Part shown: positions 1 through 7,270 of the stretch, piece after piece
Position numbering within the stretch: position 1 is the first letter of the stretch
How the letters are laid out: each line of letters starts with the position of its first letter
Source of the DNA: Spirochaetaceae bacterium
GTDB lineage: Bacteria > Spirochaetota > Spirochaetia > Treponematales > Breznakiellaceae
Assembly (NCBI GenBank): GCA_031280115.1
Contig: JAITHF010000010.1
Location: 1-12,249 of the forward strand
Length of the DNA stretch: 12,249 nucleotides
Reading direction: 5' to 3'
Notes under the pieces: model-generated
The model's database searches: none
Told to the model about the DNA's origin: nothing
The model's input: only the letters and a program-made list of their open reading frames with translations
Made by a program: the position numbers and the translations under genes

Positions 1-1
1 A

Positions 2-682
2 CAGCTTGTTGAGAAAAATGAGCAGGTTCTCGCGGAGCATGCAAGGCAAAGGCAGCAGAAAAAGGGGCCGGAGATAGATGAGTACAAACGGCAGCTTCTT
101 GGCAGCCACAAGCAGGATATAGCGGCCCATGAACAGCAGCTTCAGGAAGAAATGGACAAAGATATGGCAGCGTACCGGGAGCAAGCCGGAAAAAACTTCG
201 CCCAATGGTTCGGCAGCGGCGCGAAACACGACCAAGCGCTCCTTGACCGCCAAGAAGCGCTTGAAAAAGAGGCCGCCCAAAAGCGCGAAGCCTACCGGTT
301 ACAGCTCCTTGAGGCTCACGCGCAGGATATTGCCAACTATGAACAGGAGCTTGCGGAAAAAAACAGCCGGGAGGCAGCGATCGATGAAAAACTGCTGCAA
401 AAGCAGCTTGAAGAAGAATTAGTGATTTACGAAAAGAACGACCTCATTAAGGAATTCCGGCTGGTCAGCTGCTGCAAACAAGCCCTGGAAGATTACACCC
501 GCGCTATCGGCTGCGACGAAACCTACGGGGCCGCCTATTACGACCGGGGGCAGTTCTATTATGCTCTAAAAGAGTACGGCCCCGCTGCCGAGGACTTTCA
601 AAAGGCTCTTGAGATAAACCCGAACGACCCGAATGCCCGGTCTATGCTGCAAAAACTGGAAGCCAAACAAAGCGGCCTGTGA
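2..682 (+). CDS. Coiled-coil and TPR protein, 3' part (5' end outside window)
   Basis: The frame is open from base 2, so 226 residues of a longer protein are visible, ending at TGA 680-682. Residues 1-152 are very rich in Q, E, K, A and R with almost no hydrophobic runs, as expected for a long coiled coil. Within this part a 70-residue unit is repeated: a tyrosine followed by QLL, QDIA and EQ-L motifs starts at visible residues 28 and 98. Residues 153-220 form tetratricopeptide repeats: ALEDYTRAI, then AYYDRGQFYYALKEYGPAAEDF and KALEINPNDPNA, with the usual A, Y, G, A and P positions. TPRs mediate protein-protein contacts, so a scaffold or adaptor role is inferred; there is no catalytic motif. 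The cell location cannot be judged because the N-terminus is missing. A strong terminator follows at 841-869. The TPR call is firm; the cellular role is unknown. Confidence 0.85.
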   Translation, partial: QLVEKNEQVLAEHARQRQQKKGPEIDEYKRQLLGSHKQDIAAHEQQLQEEMDKDMAAYREQAGKNFAQWFGSGAKHDQALLDRQEALEKEAAQKREAYRLQLLEAHAQDIANYEQELAEKNSREAAIDEKLLQKQLEEELVIYEKNDLIKEFRLVSCCKQALEDYTRAIGCDETYGAAYYDRGQFYYALKEYGPAAEDFQKALEINPNDPNARSMLQKLEAKQSGL

Positions 683-694
683 ACGCCCCCTGCG

Positions 695-741
695 GGCAGC
701 CGAAGGCTGTTTTAGTGGCACAAGGCAGCCTGCGGCTGTTT
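695..741 (+). repeat. Two CAGCC-NNN-GGCTG hairpins
   Basis: Two short hairpins follow the TPR gene: CAGCC (697-701), loop GAA, GGCTG (705-709) then TTTT; and CAGCC (726-730), loop TGC, GGCTG (734-738) then TTT. The same hairpin recurs in opposite orientation inside the 62-bp modules near 1257-1270, 1319-1332 and 7478-7490, so it belongs to the dispersed repeat family. The T-run after each could give weak termination for the upstream gene. Confidence 0.6.
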
Positions 742-779
742 CGATGGCAGGCCGGGTTTCCGGTGCAGGGCTCGCTTGA

Positions 780-912
780 AGCAACGCCTCAGCGGAATTC
801 GCAAACGCACGGGCGCTGCACACGCCGCCTTGAGGGGTGGTTTGGAGGGTCTATGACCCTCCAAATTTTCTTCAAAAGGCGCGAAAGCGCCGATAATTCA
901 TACCATACCAAC
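780..912 (+). repeat. Dispersed repeat element, copy A (plus orientation)
   Basis: Bases 780-852 match the reverse complement of 1333-1405 (copy B) closely and match copy D at about 10942-11002. Shared blocks include GCCTCAGCGGAATTCGCAAA and CGCACGGGCGC. They are followed by a G-rich hairpin arm (841-865) and then the conserved hairpin GGCGC (878-882), loop GAAA, GCGCC (887-891), leading into GATAATTC. The head seen in copies C and D (CGTGCTTCTCGCGG) is not recognisable here, so this copy looks truncated. It carries no 62-bp module. A 21-bp array begins 14 bases downstream. No protein is encoded. Confidence 0.75.
841..869 (+). terminator. Rho-independent terminator
   Basis: A perfect 11-bp stem, TTTGGAGGGTC (841-851) and GACCCTCCAAA (855-865), closes a TAT loop and is followed by TTTTCTT. 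It lies about 160 bases after the TPR gene and would end its transcript. It is also the second hairpin of repeat copy A, so the terminator appears to come from the repeat. Confidence 0.85.
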
Positions 913-925
913 AGAGCGCGATGGA

Positions 926-1093
926 AAAACCGGTTTTTTTGCCGGCAAAATAAGTTTTTTTGCCGGCAAAACCAGTTTGTTTGTTAGAAAAACCAGTTTG
1001 TTTGTTAGCAAAATAAGTTTTTTTGTTAGCAAAATAAGTTTGTTTGCCAGCAAAATAAGTTTGTTTGCTAGCAAAATAAGTTTGTTTGCCAGC
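926..1093 (+). repeat. Array of eight 21-bp tandem units (array 1)
   Basis: Eight units of exactly 21 bp start at 926, 947, 968, 989, 1010, 1031, 1052 and 1073; a decayed ninth follows at 1094-1114. The consensus is AAAATAAGTTT, a G/T position, then TTTGCTAGC. The GC-centred core is palindromic in several units in different ways (TTGCCGGCAA, TTGCTAGCAA), and the first unit opens with the palindrome AAAACCGGTTTT. The array lies between copies A and B of the dispersed element, which face each other. Open frames across it are only products of the 21-bp period. Confidence 0.95.
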
Positions 1094-1122
1094 AAGAAAA
1101 GGTTTCTTGTAGTCAAGAAAAA

Positions 1123-1405
1123 CTATCCTGTCACCCTATAAATCATTAGTATATAACGAATTATCGGCGCTTCGCGCCTCTTTGAAGAGTTTTTGGGGGC
1201 TCTTTTATCAGCGCTTCCTGTTTCGCGCCTTCTTTTGCGAACTCCGCGTAAGGGAACAGCCTCCGGCTGCCGGCGCTTCCTGTTTTGCGGCTCTTTGTGC
1301 GAACTTCCCGTAAGGGAACAGCCTTCGGCTGCCCTCCAAACCACCCCTCAAGGCTTCCTGCGTTGCGCCCTTTCGCCTGCGAATTCCGCTGAGGCGTTTC
1401 CATTT
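1123..1405 (-). repeat. Dispersed repeat element, copy B (minus orientation, two modules)
   Basis: On the plus strand this copy reads tail to head. The tail CTATCCTGTC...TATATAACGAATTATC (1123-1165) is shared with copy C. The hairpin GGCGC (1166-1170), loop TTC, GCGCC (1174-1178) follows. The arms TTTGGGGGC (1192-1200) and GCCCTCCAAA (1331-1340) enclose 130 bases made of two 62-bp modules. Bases 1333-1405 are the inverted copy of 780-852. With copy A it forms a large inverted repeat around array 1. Confidence 0.75.
1211..1334 (+). repeat. 62-bp module, two tandem copies
   Basis: The two units are 1211-1272 and 1273-1334. Both begin GCGCTTCCTG, contain GTAAGGGAACAGCC and end in the CAGCC/GGCTG hairpin. 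A single relative is at 7431-7492 in copy C. The second unit also has TTCCC-GTAA-GGGAA stem-loop potential. Confidence 0.8.
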
Positions 1406-1446
1406 CCAGAACGAGAAGAGTTTCTAGCGGCAGACGAATAAGGCTC

Positions 1447-1475
1447 TTGACCAAAAATCTATTAGCATATATAGT
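1447..1475 (+). promoter_or_regulatory. Sigma70-type promoter
   Basis: TTGACC (1447-1452), a 17-base spacer and TATAGT (1470-1475) match the sigma70 consensus at five of six positions each, in AT-rich DNA. No convincing gene follows closely; the next real start is the lipoprotein at 1917. A transcript from here would carry a leader of about 430 bases that includes the 8-bp repeat tract. The target gene is an inference. Confidence 0.6.
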
Positions 1476-1572
1476 TTATCTATTAGATTTTGAAAATGGT
1501 TTTCTTATGAAATGTTACAATAATCTTTTATTATTACCGGTAATCTTCTCATCAGGGCAGACTTCGCCTAGA

Positions 1573-1683
1573 ACGCCGACACGCCGACACGCCGACACGC
1601 CGACACGCCGACACGCCGACACGCCGACACGCCGACACGCCGACACGCCGACACGCCGACACGCCGACACGCCGACACGCCGA
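1573..1683 (+). repeat. 8-bp tandem repeat (ACGCCGAC), about 13.9 copies
   Basis: Thirteen perfect ACGCCGAC units run from 1573 to 1676, and a last copy keeps seven bases (1677-1683). The perfect identity suggests active slippage. Eight is not a multiple of three, so copy-number changes would shift any frame read through it. It lies between the promoter at 1447 and the lipoprotein gene at 1917, so it could alter leader length or structure. An open frame at 1507-1692 reads through it with a repeated RRHADTPT peptide, but has no ribosome binding site. Confidence 0.97.
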
Positions 1684-1903
1684 ATTATATAGGCCATTCT
1701 CTCTTTGTCAAGTATCTAACACCCTAAATTCACGCTTTTTTTATCTTTTTTCTCGATTTCCCCCTTTTTTCGCGGCAGTTGGGGTTGGCGTGTCATTTTC
1801 GCTCGGCAATTCTATGAACCGGACCCCGCGCCAAGCAAGGAGGCGGCAGGCGCTGTTTTGGATGTTGCGCTGCTGGTACAGCAAAACATACGTTTTTTTA
1901 TCA

Positions 1904-1909
1904 AAGGAG
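1904..1909 (+). promoter_or_regulatory. Ribosome binding site of the lipoprotein
   Basis: AAGGAG ends seven bases before ATG 1917. It fixes this start rather than the overlapping frame beginning at 1790. Confidence 0.85.
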
Positions 1910-1916
1910 CATAAGT

Positions 1917-3680
1917 ATGAAACGGGTTACTTTTGCAGAAAGAGTTTTGGCAACGCTGAAACTCACGGGAGCGGCGGCGCTGGCGCTGGCGTTCATCATG
2001 ATTACAGCAGGCTGCGACACGGAGGCCAGCCCCAACAAAACCGCGGATACGACTGACCCTGTGGATACGCCTGACAATGTATTCGCAGTAGATATCAGCG
2101 CAGAAACAGACTGGAACTACATGGTTGTTGGAACAGACGGGTCAAGCCTTTTCTTCAACGCAGATGAAGATACCGGCGTACCGACCCTTCTGTATCTAAA
2201 ACCGGATAAAGACTCTGACGCCGGCTTTACTTATTTGTTTAAAGAAAACGGATTGGTGGATAAAATAATAGCGGACGGCCATGTTTTGTATTTTGGCAAC
2301 TATAATGGGTACAAGTTTGATATGGCTGTAATTTATCCTGATGACACCATTGAATATTTTTATGATATAGAGACCGATATAAACTGGGATGCGTATAACG
2401 AAATACCCCCGGCAGATCAGTTGCGTTCCATAACTCAGTCACGATCCATTTTGGGTTGGGTTCTTGGATATGATGAACTTAATTGGTCCGATGCGGTAGG
2501 CGCCGCCTCATGTGGTACGGCTTGGATTCCTGGGCTTAACGCGCTTACGGCTCCATTATGCGGTTCTTATGTTGTCGGAGAACTTGCGCATGGGGCGGTT
2601 GAAGTAATTGACATTTTTGTTCCGGATGATCAACTTGGTTCACTAACAATTGATGTTCTACACGCAGCGTTGGATGGATATGATTGTCTTAGTGCTGATG
2701 TTGATGATTTGCCAACTTTATTGACTGGGGCGCAGAGTTGTGTTGCAGGTATTGCCGGTACGGTTGATATACTAAAAAACCTTGACCTTGATTTTGCCCG
2801 TCAAAGACAGCCGGAACTGGCCCAGGCGGATGGGGTAATAAACGGCGGCAGGGGCGACATAAAAGCAACCTTGTCTTGGAATAATCTTGCCGATGTGGAT
2901 TTGCATATTGTAGACCCATACGGCGAAGAGATATATTACGCTCATAAAAATTCTGCGTCCGGCGGAGCATTGGATATGGATAACAGATATGGATACGGAC
3001 CAGAAAACATTTATTGGGCATCAAGAAGAGCGCCAGCCGGCACCTATGAAGTATATGTGAATTTTTATAGCTCCGGCATTTCAGGAGCTTCCAACAGTTA
3101 TTCTGATTATACCGTGTTAATCAATGCTTTTGGAAATACAAAAACCTACACAGGTACGGTTACATCAAATACCGGTAAAGTTTTGGTAGCAACGTTTAAC
3201 AGCAACGGCGTTATTACACAAGGCCAAAGCGGCCGTCAAATCGTCATTGATATGTACGATTCTCGCGGCGACGGATGGGACCACTCAGGCGCGTTACGCA
3301 TCACCGTAAACGGCGCAGCCATTTCCAACGCGCGCCTAAGCAGCGGCATTTCTGGCCGCCATACGTTCTTTGCGGACGCGGGAGATGAGGTCAATATGTA
3401 TTGGACTGGAAATTCCGGGGACTATCACAAGGAAAATGCGTTTGCCGTGTATTACGCCGATACGCCGCCTGCTCCGGCATTTAACGCAGCCGGTTGGAGC
3501 GGCAGTAATGCTTTGCTGTTCAGGGTACAAAACTCATTATCCAATACAAACCTGAATCAGTTGCTGGGTTCATTTACGGTTTCTGCGTCAGGCGCTTCGA
3601 GAGCGATTTTTGGGCAAAGCAGGATCCCGCTTCCTCCCAAGGAGGCGCTTCTGCCTGAAACATATTCAAGGCGCCAGTAG
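1917..3680 (+). CDS. Large lipoprotein with YfaP/DUF2135-like domain
   Basis: This 587-residue protein has a long N-terminal signal: basic start, hydrophobic run to about residue 30, then ITAGC with Cys33 as the probable lipid-modified residue, followed by a D/T/P-rich linker. An export and membrane-anchored location is therefore likely. Residues 34-300 are unrecognised and include a hydrophobic segment with several cysteines (about 180-285). Residues 313-425 resemble the DUF2135/YfaP family: GDIKATLSW, DVDLHIVDPYGEEIYY, SGGALDMD, GYGPENIYW and GTYEVYVNFY. Residues 445-456 hold DMYDSRGDGWDH, a motif of secreted beta-sandwich modules whose acidic residues may bind calcium. The start is set by AAGGAG at 1904. 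A thioredoxin-like gene follows after 14 bases, so the two are probably cotranscribed. A surface or periplasmic adhesion or binding role is only a guess. Confidence 0.88.
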   Translation: MKRVTFAERVLATLKLTGAAALALAFIMITAGCDTEASPNKTADTTDPVDTPDNVFAVDISAETDWNYMVVGTDGSSLFFNADEDTGVPTLLYLKPDKDSDAGFTYLFKENGLVDKIIADGHVLYFGNYNGYKFDMAVIYPDDTIEYFYDIETDINWDAYNEIPPADQLRSITQSRSILGWVLGYDELNWSDAVGAASCGTAWIPGLNALTAPLCGSYVVGELAHGAVEVIDIFVPDDQLGSLTIDVLHAALDGYDCLSADVDDLPTLLTGAQSCVAGIAGTVDILKNLDLDFARQRQPELAQADGVINGGRGDIKATLSWNNLADVDLHIVDPYGEEIYYAHKNSASGGALDMDNRYGYGPENIYWASRRAPAGTYEVYVNFYSSGISGASNSYSDYTVLINAFGNTKTYTGTVTSNTGKVLVATFNSNGVITQGQSGRQIVIDMYDSRGDGWDHSGALRITVNGAAISNARLSSGISGRHTFFADAGDEVNMYWTGNSGDYHKENAFAVYYADTPPAPAFNAAGWSGSNALLFRVQNSLSNTNLNQLLGSFTVSASGASRAIFGQSRIPLPPKEALLPETYSRRQ

Positions 3681-3694
3681 CGCCTAAACGAACT

Positions 3695-4300
3695 ATGAAG
3701 TTTTACACCATTGTTTTGCTTATCGCTTCTTCCTGCCTGCTTTTGCAATGTCACGGTAAAGGCGGCAGGGAAGAGGCCCATAGTTCCCCTCTGAGCGACT
3801 CCGAAAGGTTTGCCCGGGAATATCCTTTGGTAGGCAAGGATAATATTTTCGTATACCGGAACGCCGGCGAGGCCGCGGATATTTTGGAAAAGGGGAGGGG
3901 AATTGTATTTCTAGGCTTCAAAGAATGTTCATGGTGCCAGTCTTACGCCGTTTTCCTTCACGAAGCCGCAGGGGAGATGGGAATTAACACCATTTATTAT
4001 TGCGATATACAGGAAGACCGCCAAAATAATTCGGAAAGTTACCAGAGGATACTCGGTATTCTTGACGGCCGCCTCCAGTATGATGATGAGGGACGTTCAA
4101 GGGTGTATGTGCCGGACGTATCAATAGTAAGCAGGGGCAGGATAATCACCCATGATTTTGAGACGTCAAAAGAAACCCTTGGATACAATACGCCCCAGGA
4201 ATACTGGAGCCATGAGCGGGTGCAGGCGCTTAAAGAACGGCTTAGGGCAGGGATGAAGATTTATATTGAGATTGTCAGCAGAGCCTGCAATACGTGTTGA
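3695..4300 (+). CDS. Thioredoxin-like probable lipoprotein (CxxC)
   Basis: The 201-residue product starts with a hydrophobic signal ending at either Cys14 (IASSC) or Cys19 (LLLQC). Both are imperfect lipoboxes of a kind spirochaetes tolerate, so an envelope location is likely. Residues 69-81 read GIVFLGFKECSWC: a beta strand leading to the redox pair Cys78/Cys81. VPDVS with Pro140 fits the cis-proline strand next to the active site, and SIVSRGRI follows as the next strand. The closest family I recognise is the thioredoxin-like group that includes bacteriocin transport accessory proteins (PedC type); a thiol-disulfide exchange role outside the cytoplasm is inferred. An extra C-terminal ACNTC could be a second thiol pair. 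It lies 14 bases after the lipoprotein and no ribosome binding site is evident, so translation may be coupled. The target of the redox activity is unknown. Confidence 0.8.
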   Translation: MKFYTIVLLIASSCLLLQCHGKGGREEAHSSPLSDSERFAREYPLVGKDNIFVYRNAGEAADILEKGRGIVFLGFKECSWCQSYAVFLHEAAGEMGINTIYYCDIQEDRQNNSESYQRILGILDGRLQYDDEGRSRVYVPDVSIVSRGRIITHDFETSKETLGYNTPQEYWSHERVQALKERLRAGMKIYIEIVSRACNTC

Positions 4301-4372
4301 ACCCGGAGAGAACAGGCGCGGGGCGCGGGGCGCTACTAGCGGCTTGCAGGATAGGCCGGTATACTGGACGGT

Positions 4373-6439
4373 ATGGATACGTTATTACAGGCGGCGGCTT
4401 CTGATTACCTTGCGCCGCTCAATGAGGAACAAAAAAAGGCGGTGCTCCATACCGGCAGCCCCCTCCTTATTCTCGCAGGCGCCGGCTCAGGGAAAACCCG
4501 GGTAATCACCACGAAAATCGCCTATCTTATTCGGGAACAGCATATACCGCCCCAAGCTATTCTGGCGGTAACGTTTACCAACAAAGCGGCCCGGGAAATG
4601 GCGGAGCGGGCGCGGCTTATTGACGGGCGCGCCTCCTATGCGATGGCCCGGACGTTCCACTCGTTCGGCGCCTGGTTCCTCAGGCGCAACGCCTCCCTTG
4701 CCGGGCTTGACCCTCACTTCACGATTTATGACGACAATGATTCCCTCTCCCTCCTGTCCATGGCCGCGGAAAACCGCGAGCGGCAGGAACTTATATCCAT
4801 CGCCCGCAAGATAGCCCTGGCCAAAGACTGCTTCCTCTCCCCGGACGACCCGGGCCTGTCCCTTATAGATTACCAGTAAGACTTCAAATCAGTCTACGCC
4901 GCGTTTGAGGAGCGGCTCAGGCGCATAGGCAGCGTTGATTTCGGGGACCTTATCAAAAAACCGGTAGAAATGCTGCGGGCCCAGCCGGAACTCGCCCGCC
5001 GCCTGCACGACCGCTTCCGGGTTATTCTGGTGGACGAGTACCAGGACGCCAATACCGCCCAGTTCGAGCTTTTGCGGGGGCTTTTCGGGCCGGAAACCTA
5101 TCTCTGCGTGGTCGGGGACGACGACCAGTCTATCTACCGCTTCCGGGGCGCTGAAGTGCGGAACATTCTTGAGTTCCCCCAGCGCTTCCCCCGTACGGAG
5201 ATTATCAGGCTGGAGCGCAATTACCGGTCCGGCGCCCCTATCCTCAGCGTGGCCTCTTCGGTGGTGCAGTGCAACCGGGGGCGGTTAGGCAAAACCCTCG
5301 CCGCCCAGCGGGAGGGGGGGAAACAGCCGGTGCTTGCGTTCCTGCCCAATCAAGATGAGGAAGCCGCTTTCTGCGCCCATCTTATCGCCAAGTCCGTGGG
5401 CGCCTGCAAAGCATCCTCCCAGGACTGGGCGGTGCTCTACCGGACAAACGCCCAGTCTTTGAGTTTCGAGACCGAGTTCTTGCGCCAAAGGATACCCTAC
5501 CGCGTGGTAGGGTCGCTCAAGTTTTACCAGCGGGAAGAGGTAAAAGACGCGCTTGCCCTCCTCTCATGCGCGGTAAACCCCAAAGACGAGGTAGGGTTCC
5601 GCCGGATGATAAACAAGCCCCCCCGGGGCGCCGGCGCTTTAACCGTAAACCGTATCCTGCGGGAAGCCGCCTGCACCGGGGGCGACCTGCTCGCCGGCGC
5701 GGAAAAGGCCCTCCCCGCCCTGCCTGCGAAAGCGCGCGCCGGGGTTGCCCGGTTTCTCAACGCCCTTACAGAAAGCCGCAGGGACCTTGCGGAACAGGAG
5801 CGGAACAGGAGTTTTGATTCAGCATCATGGGTGGTAAAAGCCGGCGAGGGGCTGTCGGCCTGCACAGCCCGGCTCCTCCAGAATACGGGCGTTGCCGAAT
5901 ACCACCTGTCCGGCGACGCCGGCAGCCAGCGGGCGAACAACCTGCAAGAGCTGGCGAACGCGGCAAGCCTCTATCCTGCAAGCCCGGCAGGGCTTGCGGC
6001 GTTTCTTGAGCATATCGAGCTTGACAGGTCCCTTGAACAGGAACGGGACGCCGGCGGGAACGCGGTTACGCTTATTACCCTGCATAACACAAAGGGGCTT
6101 GAATTCCCGCGGGTTATTATGGCCGGCCTTGAACAGGGGGTGTTCCCACGGGAAGATAAGAAGGGGGAGGAGCTTGAAGAAGAACGCCGGCTTTTCTATG
6201 TAGGGGCGACCCGGGCGATGGACGAGCTGTATCTCTGCGCCGCCGCATCCCGCAGGCTCTACGGGCGCTCGGCGCTTATGCGGCCCTCGCTCTTTCTCTA
6301 TGAGATCGCCCACGGGCTTGTGCGGGTTATAGGGTCCCGGCAGAACTATCCTGAGCGGCCCGGGGGGATTAAACCGTCCGAAACGTTTGAGGCGTTTGAA
6401 ACGTTTAATACGTTTGAAAAGAGGGGTATCTATGATTGA
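4373..6439 (+). pseudogene. uvrD: UvrD/PcrA-type SF1 DNA helicase split by an in-frame TAA
   Basis: One frame of 689 codons runs from ATG 4373 to TGA 6437-6439, close to full length for the family, but codon 169 (4877-4879) is TAA. The helicase unwinds DNA 3'-5' using ATP in repair and replication restart. Before the stop: Q motif LNEEQ (16-20), Walker A GAGSGKT (36-42), motif Ia VTFTNKAAREM and Ib TFHSFG. After it, in the same frame: GSVDFGDLI, Walker B DEYQD (221-225), GDDDQSIYRFRGA, LERNYRS, TLHNTKGLEF and EEERRLFYVGATRA. All expected motifs are present and no frameshift is seen, so the lesion is one substitution, either recent or a sequencing error. The pieces are 4373-4879 (168 residues) and, from the next ATG, 4970-6439 (489 residues); neither alone holds both Walker motifs. 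The C-terminus ends in a TFE repeat and overlaps the next gene by 8 bases. Confidence 0.88.
6381..6416 (+). repeat. 9-bp tandem repeat in the helicase C-terminus
   Basis: Four 9-base units (6381, 6390, 6399, 6408) of form AAACGTTTG encode ETFEAFETFNTFE at the tail of the helicase frame. The period is a multiple of three, so expansion keeps the frame. It lies beyond the last helicase motif, in a region usually variable in the family. Confidence 0.85.
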
Positions 6440-7268
6440 CAGGGCGCGGCTCATGCCGCGGGTACTGCGGGCCCGGGATTTCCGGCTCTATACCGAAAGG
6501 GGGAAGCGCCTTGTGGACCTGTGGCAGGACGGCGGCGCCGCGGTGCTCGGCCATACCCCCAAAGGCGCGCTTAAAACCCTCAAAAACGAGGCGGCCCGGG
6601 GGCTTTTAAGCCCCTTCCCCCATCCGGCGGAGGGGCGTCTTTTCAAAGCCCTCTCCGCCCTTTTTCCTGATAAAGCCTTCAGGGCCTACGCTGACGAAAG
6701 CGCGCTTTGCCGCGCGGCGGCGCAGGCGGGCTTTGCCCTGTCCCCGCCTTTTGCCGATCCGTCCCTGGGCCAGAGGGGGCCGCTCTGCCTGTGGCGCCCT
6801 TTTTTGGAAGATCCTGAAGATGCGATAGAAGATACGGCAGAAGATACGACAAAAGATACGATAGAAGAAGCGGGGCGCCTTCTGATTCCGGTGCTGCCCT
6901 CCGCGCTGGCCCCGAAGGTCTTGGTTATCCCCCGCCGTTTTGAGGCGGCGTTCCCGCCTGCGCCGCTCCTCCCGCCGGTTATCCTCGCCGCGGCGGCGCG
7001 GAGCGCCTACGCCTTGAGCGCTGCCGGGCGCGGGCGGTTCGCGGCGCCTCAACTGATTCGAGCGGCGCCGCGGTGGCGCAGGCGGGGGATATACCTTTCC
7101 CCTGCCGCGCCGCTTACTGAAGAGGCGTATACCGCAGTATTCCTTCAGTTTCTTGACGCAGGGTTCCTCCTGCCTCCGGTCAAGGCCCTCCCGCTTATCC
7201 TGCCGGCTGCCCTCTCCCCGGGCGAAGCGGCTCAGCTCAATACCCTCCTCCGGGGGCCTTTCCCCTAA
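6432..7268 (+). CDS. Shortened aminotransferase class III-like protein, probably non-catalytic
   Basis: ATG 6432 has GAGGGG seven bases ahead and overlaps the helicase stop (ATGATTGA), indicating translational coupling; the product is 278 residues. Residues 14-80 (RARDFRLYTERGKRLVDLWQDGGAAVLGH, then a helix and FKALSALFP) resemble the N-terminus of fold-type I PLP enzymes of aminotransferase class III, such as glutamate-1-semialdehyde aminotransferase. Those enzymes have about 400-450 residues. Here the large domain is much reduced and I find no cofactor-binding lysine segment with its glycine-rich follow-up. Residues 127-147 are an acidic insertion of DTAE/DTTK/DTIE repeats. A PLP-fold remnant or a regulatory relative is the best guess. 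The frame is open and its codon use matches its neighbours, so it is probably expressed. Medium confidence in the family, high in the gene. Confidence 0.7.
   Translation: MIDRARLMPRVLRARDFRLYTERGKRLVDLWQDGGAAVLGHTPKGALKTLKNEAARGLLSPFPHPAEGRLFKALSALFPDKAFRAYADESALCRAAAQAGFALSPPFADPSLGQRGPLCLWRPFLEDPEDAIEDTAEDTTKDTIEEAGRLLIPVLPSALAPKVLVIPRRFEAAFPPAPLLPPVILAAAARSAYALSAAGRGRFAAPQLIRAAPRWRRRGIYLSPAAPLTEEAYTAVFLQFLDAGFLLPPVKALPLILPAALSPGEAAQLNTLLRGPFP
6819..6866 (+). repeat. 12-bp tandem repeat inside the aminotransferase-like gene
   Basis: Four 12-base units of form GATACGATAGAA (6819, 6831, 6843, 6855), preceded by a partial unit at 6810-6818, encode DAIEDTAEDTTKDTIE. Units differ by a few bases. 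The insertion is less GC-rich than the gene around it and keeps the frame, which suggests later acquisition or expansion in a surface loop. Confidence 0.88.
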
Positions 7269-7270
7269 AC

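Noticed and set aside
926..1093. CRISPR array
   Set aside because: The 21-bp units are directly adjacent with no unique spacers, and no cas gene is present.
898..1116. Minus-strand open frame with a heptad leucine pattern (LILLANK)
   Set aside because: The seven-residue period is the 21-bp array read in one frame. There is no ribosome binding site or unique sequence.
1507..1692. Small protein with a hydrophobic start and RRHADTPT repeats after the promoter at 1447
   Set aside because: No ribosome binding site, and two thirds of it is the 8-bp repeat. It cannot be excluded, but it is not supported.
3670..3684. Hairpin GGCGC-CAGTA-GCGCC over the lipoprotein stop, as a terminator
   Set aside because: No T-run follows, and the next gene begins 14 bases after the stop, so it is more likely chance or an mRNA feature.
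4360..4365. TATACT as a -10 box for the helicase
   Set aside because: It lies only seven bases before the start codon and has no -35 at a proper distance.
5825..6454. Minus-strand open frame of 209 codons opposite the helicase
   Set aside because: The plus strand in this region carries clear helicase motifs; the opposite frame shows no family features.
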